A stretch of 64,000 nucleotides of DNA, from contig MU001696.1 of NCBI GenBank assembly GCA_010093515.1, positions 142,633 to 206,632 of the forward strand, given 5' to 3'. The first letter of the stretch is position 1, and each line of letters opens with the position of its first letter. The position numbers and the translations under genes were made by a program. Below are positions 10,689 to 22,242 of this stretch, in pieces. Source of the stretch: Lineolata rhizophorae. Its lineage: Eukaryota; Ascomycota; Dothideomycetes; Lineolatales; Lineolataceae. The notes beneath the pieces were generated by a model. It did no database searches and was not told where the DNA came from. It was given only the letters and a program-made list of their open reading frames with translations.

Positions 10689-13626
10689 TCACGCCCCCGC
10701 ATTTGCCGACCCGCTATTATCCGCCGTGGCTGTGGCCGTCCCATTCGACGTCCCGAACGCCTTGTCAACCTCGTTGCCAAAGCCCTTCGTACTCGACGGC
10801 TCCGGGCTCAACGCGTTGCCGCTCGCCGACGACGAACCATGCGGCTTCCTGGCCACGCTCGGCGCCTTGGGCAAGTTCTGCGTCTCCTTGGCGCTGCCGA
10901 TGGAGAAGACGGGGCTCTCCCACTTGTCGCCCTTGGCCGCCAAGTCGCGGAACTCGGTCGCCTTGGACGACACGCCGCCGGGCAGCGAAATGTCCTTGAA
11001 GATGGCCTCGTGCTGCGTCACCGCCATGTTGACCTTCTTGTCCTGCGTCGCTTCTTGCGCCTTGGTCTCGCCCTTGGCTAGCTGGTTCTTGACCGCCGTG
11101 AGGTAGCGCTGGTAGATGTTCTGCACATTCTCCACAGACGGGTCGCGCTTGGCATCTTCCTTGGCCTTCTCGGCTTCCTGGTGCACCGAGAAGAGCAATG
11201 CGTCCAGCTTGATGGCTGAGTCTTTGATCTGTTTCTCGAGCGCCTTTTGCACAGCCGGCTTGAGCGCCTTCATGGCCACAGGCTTGAAGAGGGAGAACAA
11301 GAGCTTGTGCTTCGACTGTTTGACCTTGATCTTGAAGTCTTTAATGTCCACGTCCACCTTGTTCACTTTGAAGAAGTGTGTCTTGTCCTTCTTGTCCGAG
11401 TTCTCCATCTCGATCTTGAAGGAGAAGCCCTGGCCGCCCATGAAGACGTCCATCACGCCCGTATCTGTGATGGACGGGAAACCCTGCTTCTTTTTGACGT
11501 AGTAGCTGACGTCTGCGACATTGTTAGTTCCCTAGTGCTCAAACTTTGTTGAAACGGGTAGGAGGGCAACATACCCTTCAGATCCATCTGCGTGCCCGAC
11601 GAGGACAGCATGACCTTGTTCTTATTCTTATTGGCAATCTTCTTGCGGCCCCAGCGCCAGTAGTTATCTGAGCTGAATTCGACCGCGTTGGGTGCCAAGT
11701 TATCTGACTCAACGACCAAGTTCTCGATGACACAGTCCACCATGGGGTCCGAGATCTCGATCCGCGGGACCGGAACGTAGCGTGTGTGTTCAAAGACGGC
11801 CGGGATGATGACGTCCGTCAGATCCTTGACGAGATGCTTCTTGAATACGGGTTTGCCGTTCTCGTCGTTGCCTAGATCCATGACGAGCTTCTGCAGCGAC
11901 TGGGAGAACGCCTTGTTCTGAGGGTCCTCGTCGAACTGCTTGCCGATGAACTTGAACTCGTCGACGACGCGGTCCGTGTGGGTGCGGTAGCGCTCACGCA
12001 GCAAGGAGCGGCCCCTGTCGTAAAGACCGTTCCAGTCGTCCTTGGCCGCGTCCTCCATGATGAAACCCTGTTCTTTGAGACACTTGCGGACGTAACCATC
12101 TACGTCCTTGAACCATTGCCTCAGTTCCGGATCCTTCTCAGCGTCGCGGTAGATGGCGTTAATGCTGTCGAACAGATCGTCCAAAGAAGTGCCGTTGGCG
12201 AATCGCTCGATAAGAGTCTTTAAATCTGTCAGCATAGGCCGACTCTTATTTGTTAAATCTGCGAAACACGCACCTTGAGGTCAGCTTCGGCAATCTGCAA
12301 ACTATCATCACTATGAGCACCTTTGACTTTGCCTTGGCTATCCTTGGCGACAGTTCGGCCGTGGCCGCCATACGTTTCAGCCAGACGAAGAAGAGTCTCA
12401 ATGGCACGGAGATCTGTAACTGTGCGTCAGTATCATAATCTTTTATCGATGCGTTCGGAAGAGCAGTACTCACAGTCTTGATGGCCCTGAATCTCAACGA
12501 CCATCTTCTTAAGACGCCAGATCGTCTGCTCGCGACGCTCCTGCGGCATCTTGCCAGAGAAGTACTCCTTGGACTGCGTCTTCCACGTCTTGGCCTTCTC
12601 CTTGGTCTCATCAGATGTGTTCTCCGCAGCCTGCGCCTTCAGAGTATCAGCGCCGGCCTTGAGGCCGCCGTTGGCGTTGACAGGCTGCTCATTCGCCGCG
12701 GCGTCGGCCGTAGCAGCGGGATCGGCGTTGCCTTCCGGGTTCGCGGTCGCGGAGGCATTCTCGGTGGCCTTCTTGGCGCTGTCTTTGGCGAAAGGTTTGT
12801 TCTGGTTGTAGCGTTCCTTGGCGTTCTCGCGCATGGCCTTGACGTCGGGGACATCGTGCCAAGTGTTGTCCTCGGCGGGCTGGTCGAGCTGGTTGAGCTG
12901 GTCCTCAGAAGGCTTAGCCCGCTTGGCGGTGCTGGTCGCGGCGTCACCGATCATGTCGCGCATGATGATGGTAGCATCGTTAACTGTGATTTCGCATCAG
13001 CAATTCTGAAGCCAAGAAGAAAACGTCCAGTTTTCGCCCGACTTACGCAGCTTCCTGAACTGCCCATTCGTAATGAGCAGGGTGCCGAGCGTCCGAAGGC
13101 CCTCGAGCGCCTCGTTGCCGTGCTGCTGCGCCGTCTCCTTATCGACGGGAGCGCCGGGCTTCTGGGCCTCGCCGGCGGTGCCGCTTAGCTGCTGCGTCTG
13201 CCAGATGAAGTCCTGGAGCAGGTTGCCCTCGTTCTTGGTCAGGAGCAACAGCTTGGCCTGCTCGACCACGTCACGCACTTCGCCCACGAGCTTCTGGCCT
13301 TCGGGCGACAGCTTCTTGGACGGGGACGCCAGAGCTTTGGATTCGAGGAAGCTGTTCATGGCCACGTCGATTTGCTTGTTCTGCACGCCATGGGGTTAGC
13401 ACATCCGGCTGCCGACTCAGGACTGCAGTTGCGGTTCATACCGACGGCACCTTGCCCCTCGCAAAGGCTGCAGAAAGAAACGTTAGCAAACGATCGTTGG
13501 CGAGGTGGGGGGCGGGAATGGTCAGAGTGGGCGCGTACCAGAGTAGATGCCAAAGAACTGCAGCTTGTTGTTGATATCCTTCTCCTTCATCTTCACATCC
13601 ATAGGGCGGTTGACGGCGGAAGTCAT
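10689..13626 (-). CDS. HAM1-like protein (fungal HAM1-like N-terminal and DUF4449-type C-terminal domains)
   Basis: A large conserved fungal protein of 854 residues in seven exons: 13539-13626, 13442-13467, 13047-13380, 12474-12983, 12274-12413, 11575-12217 and 10689-11512. Introns are 56-71 nt and all phases agree. The second exon is only 26 nt. The N-terminal part (INNKLQFFGIYS, then NEGNLLQDFIWQTQQ) and the C-terminal part (NYWRWGRKKIANKNKN, MDVFMGGQGFSFKIEME) match my memory of the HAM1-like family; this is not the yeast Ham1 ITPase. A charged Ala/Asn/Glu-rich linker lies near residues 200-260. The C-terminus is Ser/Thr/Gly-rich. The biochemical role is not established to my knowledge, and I saw no signal peptide or membrane helix. 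One acceptor (AAAG at 12218-12219) is weak but required by phase. Confidence 0.75.
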
Positions 13627-16600
13627 GTTGGCGGTTGGTTGTGATCGAATTGCGATCGGTCAGGTGCGGTGGCGACAAATGCTCAAGCTGAGCTAAAGCA
13701 GGTGATGCTATTTGGCGGGAATGACTGCTCGCCGCGAGGGCGGGGAGGACGGGGCGCACGAAAACTGAAATCGGGTATCTCAAAGCGCAACAAAAGGAAA
13801 AGAGGAATGTGGGAGAGAGGGCGGGGATATTAGTGTTGTGAGGTTGGAAGCAGGCGATGGGATCGGGGGTTGGGGGTATATAAGCCGCGTGGTTTGTGAA
13901 TCACGAGTGCTTTCCTGTTACGCGTGAGGAGCAAGAGCAAGGGAGAGGAAAGACGGCAGGTGCAGGCCCGGGGCCGGGACGAGGCTGCTTTTATTCTGGT
14001 GCAAAGGGCGGGGCTGAACCAGGGCAAGCTTGGTTGTGAAGCAACAGCGACGGCGGATTCACGTCATCGGCAGGGCCCGGCGGAGGGGGGTCCCGGGGGG
14101 GGTGGGGGGGTTGTGGAGAAAGCATGGGCCTCCTCCGCGGATTGGCAGCTGGCAAGGTTGCTCTCTCTCCTTTCAGGCTAGCAGCGCGGTGTATCGGGCA
14201 ACAGCAGCTTGCTCTTGCGACAACGTCACGCTAGCAAGAAACTCACCGAACGCCTCTTGTGCGTTCCCCCTTGCCGCCACCTGGCAGTCCGCCTTTAATC
14301 TTTTTGCTGGTGTTCCCACTTTGAACGATGCACAATTCGCCTACGTAAGTGAGCATCCGCGTCGCACAGCCGGAACTAAGTCCTACGAATGTTTTATTTA
14401 CAATGTAGGAAGGGGAGGGGGCGGGACGCTTGTGAGAGGGCAACGCGCGCGCGGCCGAATCTTACCTACGCTCCTGCCCGTTCATGGTGATGCAAGTGGC
14501 CCCGACCCGGCGGAACCTGCCCTGCCCTGCCCTGCCCCTGCCCCTGCCCTCGCTTCCTCCCCGTCCTGCTTTTCCCTTCCATGCTTTGCAGCGCAGGCTT
14601 TGCCAGGGCAACACGCCGTCTTGGCATTCGGTTCCGGGACCCGCCTGCAGCCCGGCCCTCGTCCCGGCCGGAGAGGGGGCGATGGACGGCTGTGGGCTGC
14701 CAGAATCATCGATTCGGGGGCAACAGAGCTAGCCTCTCCCACCCGCATGACGCGTTTTCGCAGCGACGAACAAAAGAGAAAGGAAGCTAAGCTCGAAAAG
14801 AGAGAGTCGTGGTGGCTGGTGGCTTTGTTGCTTTCGCCCGACGCAGCTTTTCATTCGCGTCCGAAAGCAAGCTGGCACGCTGGTTGGCCAGGATCGACGC
14901 CTAGGATCAGAGGTTCGAGGCCTGGGGCCGCGTACACCCCGGCTCCGCCGTGGACGTCATCGCCGGGAGGCTAAAAGCGCTTGGCGATCGGGGGAGGGGG
15001 GAAGGAAGAGAGCCTCCAGCCACAGCACAACTTCCCGGGGAGGAGGCGAGCACCGGTTCGAGATGTTTCCATTCTTTTTCTTTGCGACGTTCATCAGGTG
15101 ATAAACAAAGACCAGTCCGTACGTGTTCTTCGAGCAGGTAGATCCATCGACGACAATTCCATTCGTACCTACCTGGATCGCTCCTCTCTCTTGCGCACGC
15201 TCTTCCTTTCTCTCCCCGCATTCCTGAATCACCACTTGTCTCCGCACACGACACAACCGGCGCACAAGACAAAAAGGCAAAACTGCCACCGAAGAAAGCC
15301 GCATGAAACCAGTCCGCTCCAGCCGTTAAGAGTTCCATCCATGTGGCGCAAGCTTCTCCCACCTACGGAGCACTAGGACGCACTATTAGTCCAGCTGCTA
15401 TGTCCCCCCAACCAATCGCGCACACCCCTTGGCAAGCGAGACTCGCCTAGCGGATCGATCGAACGACGTCCACGGTGCGCCGGCCCGTGCGCGCGCGCCA
15501 GGATGGTGGTAATTTCCGTCCCGCGGTTCTTCCGCCCCGGGCTTTGCCAGGCACTTCCCGCTTGGCGATGACGCCAGCCGCACGGCAACCCAGGTCAGCA
15601 GAGGAGTAATCGACTCGCCCGTCTCTAGGTGGAAGCGAGTGTCGTCACTCTGTTTACTACGGAGCACATGCCGTTGAACTGCGGAAATAGGAGCATCCCA
15701 CGCAGAAGCCACGTTGTCATTCAACGCGATCAAGTGCATACTACGTAGGTACGCGCGCTGTGCCGCCTCTATTTTCACATGTCCCCGCGACAGACCGACC
15801 TACTATCTACCTACCCAGAGGTTATAGGGTATTTTAGGTGCTTACCGGCCCGTATGGGCGAACCATGGATGGCTCACCACCCCGTCCGCGTATACCCTAC
15901 CCCAATGGGCCCGCTCCCCCCGGACGTTCCAGTCCCAGCTTCCTGCCTTCCCATATTGATCTTTCCCCGTTCGGCAACGGCCCAGTGTTCCCACTCTTCC
16001 CCTTCCGGGCTGTCTCGTTCGCCGAGACTACATTCCAGCCGACCAATTGGATGGCCCGGATGCTTCCCACGGCAGTTCCTCAGTGCAAATCTCCATTGTG
16101 ACGTCTCCTGCATCCATACCCAGCAGAAGTAGGTAACTACCTAGACGCCACAGTATACGTACCTGTATACTACGGAACGACAGGCCAAACACCAGCCTGC
16201 AAACGGCGACGCCATGCATCTGTCGCTCTAGCTTCATCCGTTGACTTTGCAGCCGAGCCTTGGAAGCCGCCAGTCTATTTTATTCCTTTTTTTTTTTTTC
16301 CTTTTTAACCTTTTGACGCAGCGCTAGCTTCTGTACCTACATTAAGGATGAGAGACCCCCCGGCCAATAAGCAAAGCCGCTAAAGGAGGGCGCTGAAACC
16401 TCCACCAGAAACTGAGTGTACCCGTACCAAACTCCGAGCACGCCTTTCCACGGTAGTAAGTAGCATGTGAAACGCACAGTTCCAGACCAGTTCTCGTGCT
16501 AGCAAGCCACGTGACAACGCGTAACATTTAGCCGGTTTCTACTGCACGTCTTCTAGACATATTCCCACCCAGATTGAGATAAACATCCGAGCGAATGTTG

Positions 16601-16983
16601 CGAGTGTAAAGAAGCAGCCAATCTAGTCGTATCCAGTCATCATGCACGACCAACAAGAAAGGTAGAAGACAGAAAGGGCGAGAGCGAACCTCCCTAAAGA
16701 ACACCCCCAGGTATCCCAAGAAGAAAAAAGGCCAGACTCCAACAAAGAGAGACCGAGGCACGCATACATAGTCTCAGAGCCACATAACCCGTTGAGCACC
16801 GCGCCGCGGACTTTACCACGTAACGAAGCAGCGACATCCCCAACCCAGGCCAATCCCTCATTCTAGTCTTCTCCTCCCGTCCCACCTGATTCCCTCATTC
16901 TAATCCCTTCTCCCCATCCCCTCTCCCTTCCCTTCCCTCCCCTTCCCTCCCCATCACTTCCACCCTCTCCTCCCCCTCCTCAT
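13627..16983. other. Long gene-free region upstream of the HAM1-like gene
   Basis: About 3.3 kb without a gene I can support. It includes the promoter of the HAM1-like gene (TATATAAG-like at 13876-13883 on the plus strand), G-rich tracts near 14080-14110, repeated short CTACC-type and TACGGAG-type words between 15360 and 16160, and a T-run near 16290. The last 400 bases are the 3' flank of the fluoride exporter. Open frames here are short and compositionally random. Confidence 0.5.
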
Positions 16984-18299
16984 CTAACAAACCGCCGCCT
17001 CCCACCCCACACTCCACCTCACCCCCCCCATAACCACCACCACGACCGCCACGCCCGCGCCCACGCTCCCCGCCCCATACCCCCACGCGGCGCCCCTCCT
17101 CCCCGCCTCCCACAGCGCCACCACCTCCGCCACCCACGTGCTCACCGTCGTCAGCGCCCCGCACAGCCCGTCCTGGACGCCCTGCAGCGCGCCGCACGCC
17201 GCCGCCCCGCCGCCCACGACCGTGCCCCCGCCGCCGTCCCCCAGCCGCACGTGCTGCAGGTCGAACGCGAGCGCGAGCGCGGCCGCGCCGAGCGCGTTGG
17301 CCGCGAAGGTGCCGAGCGGGAACGTGGGCGCGACGCGGGCGTTGAGCAGGCGGGCGAGCCAGAAGCGGGCGAGGGCGCCGGGGGGCGCGAGGGCGGCGGC
17401 GAAGGCGGCGGCGGGGCGCCAGGCGGGCGCGGGGGGCACGGCCGTCACGACGACGGCGGCCAGCCAGGCGGCGGCCGCCAGGGCCGCGCAGGCAGGGTCC
17501 GCGACGCGCCGCGTCAGGCCGAAGCGCAGCGTCGGCAGGTAGGGGTGCGCGGCGTCGGCGAGGGTGGCGCCGAGCTTGAGCGCGGCGATGGAGAGGCTCG
17601 GGTGCAGGATGAGGACCGCGGCGGCAGCGAGGAAGGAGTAGCCGGCGGGTCGGGGGGTGGTGGCGGGGAAGAGCAGGGCCGAGGCCGAGGCCGACGTCGA
17701 CGCGTCCCGCGGGTTCGGCGGCAGGGGCAGCTCGTTGGACATGGCGAGGAAGACGTCGCGCATCCACGAGGAGAAGCTGGTCAGCGAGCCGCAGAAGCCC
17801 GTCGCGAGGCCGATGTACAGCGGGATGCTCTTCTTGGCCTTGGCGTGGGCGGCGCGCGCGTCGGCATCGACGCGCAAGTTCCGCGGCGACGCCCAGGTGC
17901 GCTCGCGCCGGCGCCACCATGGCCGCGGCCACCTGTCCAGCTGGACGCCCGGCTCGAGCCCCCACTCCTCCCGGAATAGGACGCGGTCCTCGCCCAGGAA
18001 GCCCATGAGCAGCGAGCCGGCGAAGTTGGCCCACAGCACGCCGGGCACCACGGGCGCGCCCGGGTACGCCGACAGCCACTCGATGCCGAGCCGCGCCAGC
18101 GTGCCCAGGATGCTGAAGAGGATCAGGTAGGCCGTGATGTAGACCTCGGTCGCGAGGCGGGACGGGCCCTTGGTTGGCGGGCCCCGGCGCCGCGGCGCGT
18201 GCGGCGACTGTTGCTCCTGCTGGGCTTCCTGCGAGCCCGTCGGGGACTCCTCGTCCGGTGGCTTCTCCTCCTCCCCGGAAGCGGCGGGGGATATGCCCT

Positions 18300-18334
<35 letters not shown>

Positions 18335-19212
18335 TCCTCATCCTCCTCGCGCTCCAGCTGCGGCTCCTCGTCGAGCTCGATGTAGGCCTCCTCTTCCGGC
18401 GTCGGCTCGGTCTTGGTGCTCCAGCGCGAGGCGGAGCTGCGCACGCTGCTGCGGCGACGGCGGCGTTGTTGGTGCTGCTCGTGCTGGTCGAAGCGGCGGT
18501 CCTCGACGGCCGAGAGGCGGCGCTCGTAGTCGGAGGAGCGCCGCGAGGGGCGGCGGTGCATCGAGGAGAGCGGGTTCGACCGGCGGGAGCCGCCCGTCTC
18601 GTGCCGCGTGAGCGAGTGCGGCGGCAGCTGCTGGCCCTCGAGCGCCGTCAGCTGGTCGAGGTCGGTGGGCAGCGTAAAGTCGTCTTCGAATCGGCCAGTT
18701 CGCTGCTGCTGCTGTTGGTGTTGGTGTTCATGTTCTGCCGGTGCCTCCGCATACTGTATATGCTCCCAGGGCGGCTGCTGCTGCTGCTGTGTCGAAAGCC
18801 TCCTATCCCGCGAATGCGACGACCGCGCCGGTAGCGGCGGCGGCGTCGTCGTCGTCGTCGTTGCCGTCTCGGGCCCATCGCTCCTATTATCCGGCGCCAT
18901 CGACGCCCCGCTCCTCGAGCTGTACGACCGCGACACGCGGCGGCCGTCTCCGGCACTTCGGCTGCGTCGCCGCTCCTCGGCTTCCAGCCTGGTGGCGCGC
19001 CGCTGCAGGCCGTCGCTGCCCCGCGAGAAAGTCGCCACCGCCATCTCCAGGTCGTCCAGGCTGTCTTCCGGGGGCACGGTGGCTGCGTCGGCATCGTCGG
19101 CCTCGGCCGCGCTCGTCGCGGCGCCGCTCCGTCGTCGCTCCATGGTGCTGCTGGGTTGCAGGCTCATGCGCTGGCGGGCGTAGTGGTCGGCGCGGGAGCC
19201 CGAGGAGGCCAT
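16984..19212 (-). CDS. FEX1: Two-domain fluoride exporter, CrcB/Fluc family
   Basis: Eukaryotic fluoride channel/exporter of 742 residues in one exon, expected in the plasma membrane. Two CrcB-like repeats lie in the C-terminal half. Repeat 1 has a WANFAGSLLMGFLGE helix and the pore motif GFCGSLTSFSSW. Repeat 2 has FAANALGAAALALAF and GLCGALTTVSTWV. Both pore motifs keep the G-x-C-G-x-(L/T)-T-(S/T) pattern of the family. An extra hydrophobic helix between the repeats fits the known antiparallel two-domain fold. The first 350 or so residues are unlike the compact yeast protein: Arg/Ser-rich, with His/Gln and Glu/Asp tracts and a poly-Ala run encoded at 18302-18332, presumably cytosolic and disordered. 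The ATG at 19212 is the first in frame. Its promoter is shared divergently with the uracil phosphoribosyltransferase gene. Confidence 0.88.
18302..18332. repeat. (GCC)n tract encoding poly-Ala in the fluoride exporter
   Basis: An uninterrupted GCC/GGC repeat of about ten units codes for alanines in the disordered N-terminal tail, just before the first membrane domain. Confidence 0.8.
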
Positions 19213-20112
19213 TGCGCCCGCCTTCTTTTATTTAGTCCGGTCCGGTTCGGCGGAGGCGATCGCCGGCTGCTAGCGCGGGTGGAGTCCGGCAAAGTCGGCG
19301 CGAGCTTTTCAGACGAATCGGCGAGGCCGCGGGCGAGCCAGGTCCTTCGGGCGTAGGGCGGGAATGAGGCCGCGGACGATAAACTGGCATTGACGTCCCG
19401 GGCGGGCGAGAGGAGGGAATCTTGGACGGATTGCAGGTTTATCGGAGGGTTGTGGAGGAGTTTCCGCGGTCCAATGCGGCGTCAAAGGGGAGGCAAAGGC
19501 ACATGTTTCTGTCGAGCTGCAAGGCGCGCTCTGGTCGTGATGGGGCTGACAAAGAGGCATGTAGCAGCGTCGTCGGGGAGGCCGCCTCGCTGTGCCTCCG
19601 ATGCTCCGTGTATAGAGCCAAGTCGCAGGCAGCCTCCTTGAAACCCGGGCACGAGTCGTGCGTGCCGCGCCGGCTACAGTTGACTCGCGTCGGGCAAAGC
19701 AGCGACGGAAGGAGGTTGTTGTTCCTGGAGACGCCGGCGACCGCGTGGTCCAGCGGCGGGCGCTGCCAAGAGGCCGCAGAAAGCTTGTCCCCAATGCCGC
19801 TGCCACGCCGCGGGCCAAACAACCCCCACTTCCGCCACCACACCCCCCCCTCCCACCCCCCACCTTCCTGTTTGTCGCTCTGCGTACGTCCGCCGCCAAC
19901 GCTCCGCTGCGTCTTTGAGCTGTCCAATTGCCCAACAACAACGACGTGCTTGCTCCAATTGACGTCCCCGTCCCCGTCTTCTTTGCCTCCGGAGCCCGCA
20001 GTATAATAAACCGCCCTTCCCCCGCTCACTCCCGGCGTCTGCGCGCCTACACCTCTTCCATCGGCTCCACACCTCAGATTCCGAACCACCCGCCTGCACC
20101 AGCAACTACACC
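19213..20112. promoter_or_regulatory. Divergent promoter, fluoride exporter / UPRT
   Basis: A 900-bp spacer between two divergent starts. The UPRT side shows the usual CT-rich leader, with a TATAATAA-like box near 20001-20008 and a CACC-rich stretch before the ATG. No gene is evident inside. Confidence 0.5.
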
Positions 20113-20643
20113 ATGTCCGCGCCTCACCTCCCGCCAAACGTGCACGTCTCCTCGCACCCCTGCCTCAAGGCCAAGCTCTCGCAGCTGCGCTCGCACTCCA
20201 CCGGTTCCCGCGAGACCAAGTCGCTGATCCACGAGATCGCCCTGATCCTCGGCTGCGAAGCCCTGGGCTCGGCGCTAGCGACCAAGGAGGATGGAACCGT
20301 ACGTCTTCAACCCCTCCCCCCCCCCCTAGCAATGCCACCGCAATCCGGGGAAAGAGAGAAAAAACCCGAACAGCAACACAGCAACAGCAACAGCAACTAA
20401 CGAACCTCGCTTCCCCCCTCCCCCCCTCACCGCAGGACACCTCCCCCCTCAACTACCCCTACGCGACCCAGACCACGACCCCCACCGCCGTGTCGCTGAT
20501 CCCGATCCTCCGCTCCGGCCTCTCCATGGTCGACGCGCTCCTCTCGCTGCTGCCGACGCCGGTGCCCGTGCACCACCTGGGCCTGTACCGCGAGGAGACG
20601 ACGCTGAACCCGGTCGAGTACTACAACAAGCTGCCGTACCGGC

Positions 20644-20684
<41 letters not shown>

Positions 20685-20981
20685 CCGGCGCCGGCCGGCG
20701 CCGCGGGCCCGTCCGCGCTCGCCGTCGTCGTCGACCCCGTCATCGCCACCGGCGCCACCGCCTGCGCCGCCATCGAGACGCTGCGCGACTGGGGCGTCGG
20801 CCGCGTGCTGGTGCTCAGCGTGCTGGGCAGCCGGGACGGCGTCGCGCGGGCCGCCGCGTGCTGGCCGGGCGGCGTGAGCGTCTGGCTGGGCGCCGTCGAC
20901 GGCGAGACGGACGCCAAGGGCATGATCAAGCCCGGCTTGGGCGATATCGGGGACCGGCTGTTCTTGACCGTGGGGAAGTAG
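20113..20981 (+). CDS. FUR1: Uracil phosphoribosyltransferase
   Basis: Salvage enzyme that converts uracil and PRPP to UMP in the cytosol. 243 residues from exons 20113-20298 and 20436-20981, with a 137-nt intron. Family marks are IPILRSGLSMVD, the EYYNKLP strand, the PRPP-binding loop VVDPVIATGATACAAIE, and the C-terminal GDIGDRLFLT that closes on uracil. The PRPP loop reads ATGAT where many homologues have ATGGS or ATGGT. Between EYYNKLP and the PRPP loop there is a run of alternating Ala-Thr followed by Ala/Pro/Gly, encoded by a GCGACG hexanucleotide repeat; most homologues have only a short loop there. Loss of this enzyme in fungi normally gives 5-fluorouracil resistance (established for FUR1). 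Confidence 0.9.
20645..20683 (+). repeat. GCGACG hexanucleotide repeat inside the UPRT gene
   Basis: About six GCGACG units encode alternating Ala-Thr in a surface loop just before the PRPP-binding motif. The unit length is a multiple of three, so copy-number change keeps the frame. Confidence 0.85.
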
Positions 20982-22242
20982 CCGGCGCGTGTTTGCCTGG
21001 GTTGGGCATGGCGGGCGTGCGCAGCCCGAGGCGAAAGGGAAGTACATGGTGCTTTTGCGGCCGAGAACGTGGTACCGCGCCATCTTTCGTTTCCCTGGCG
21101 AATGCGTTCCCTCTTTGCGTCTCTAGGGCGGCGTAGTACTATCAGAGCTTAACTCCGTACATAGATTCGTATAAGATATGAGCCTCACAACGATCCACTT
21201 TATCCCCGGCAAGGTTTCCAGACGAGATGTGTAGAACGAGATTTGTATGAAGCAAGAGTTGAACATTGTATCTTTCTATCTTCCGTCGAGACCTGCGGCC
21301 CTGCTAATCGAACCTGGTCAAGTCAATAAAGCCTTTGCAACTACCTACCACGTACTGTCCGACTATGACCGCTTCTTTGAATACTCTGCGCAGTACAGTC
21401 CAGCCCACACGTGCATATTCTACATCCACCCTTAGATACCCATATCCCTCTCCTCCCACTTGACTACGTATTCCCGCCTACAAGCAAGCAACCTACGTTC
21501 TCACGACCAAGCACCATCAAACCCAACGCAGTACCAAAAGCTTTAACGCACATTTCTCGCCCCAAGAATTTGCCATAACCTAGGTAAAATTCTACATGAC
21601 ACATTCCCACATTCCCGCATTCCGCGCCTCGACACTCCCATCCATTCACCATCTCGGAACCGAGCGCTCACATCTCCAACTCGCCAACACCCCGTCTCTT
21701 CCCATCGGGCAGAAATTCGCTCAAGACACAGGCCCAGACACAAAACGAAAACAAACCGGAAAGTTTTGAGATTGCACAACACGGACGTACGCACAACAGA
21801 CGCATACATGAGAGCAGATGAAAACCAAAAATGACACAAAAAAACAAAAGGGAACAAAAGAAATTTCAACGTATATTTTGCCGCCCCCTAAACCCCCCCC
21901 AAAAATAGACCACAAAACACACAAGCAGAAAGCAAACGGGAAATCAACCCTGTAGTATATAGCAATACAAGCCCTCCAACTCGCCCCACTCACACCCACA
22001 CCCTCTCACCCAAACCCCCGACATCCCCTACACCGGTACACACCCATCCTAGCTAGTACACAACCGACACGGGACCGAGCCCAGGGACGAGAACGCACCA
22101 GATGAGAGCCAACACTATCCGGACCGAAACCCGCAAAAAGCCAGAAAAAGCCCAGCCCGACAAAACCACACCGGAGACAAAAGAAGAAAATCCTCGCTCC
22201 AAAAACCCCTCCATAAATGCATCCCAACCGCTCTCCCCCAAC
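20982..22242. other. Intergenic region between convergent genes
   Basis: This region holds the 3' flanks of UPRT (+) and Ste50 (-). It has A-rich and C-rich tracts between 21700 and 22200 on the plus strand and a CTCCGTAC word near 21151. No gene is supported. Confidence 0.55.

Noticed and set aside
13924-15376. Several overlapping open frames upstream of the HAM1-like gene
   Set aside because: Gly/Arg/Pro-rich, no domains, no consistent splice sites; typical of GC-rich non-coding DNA.
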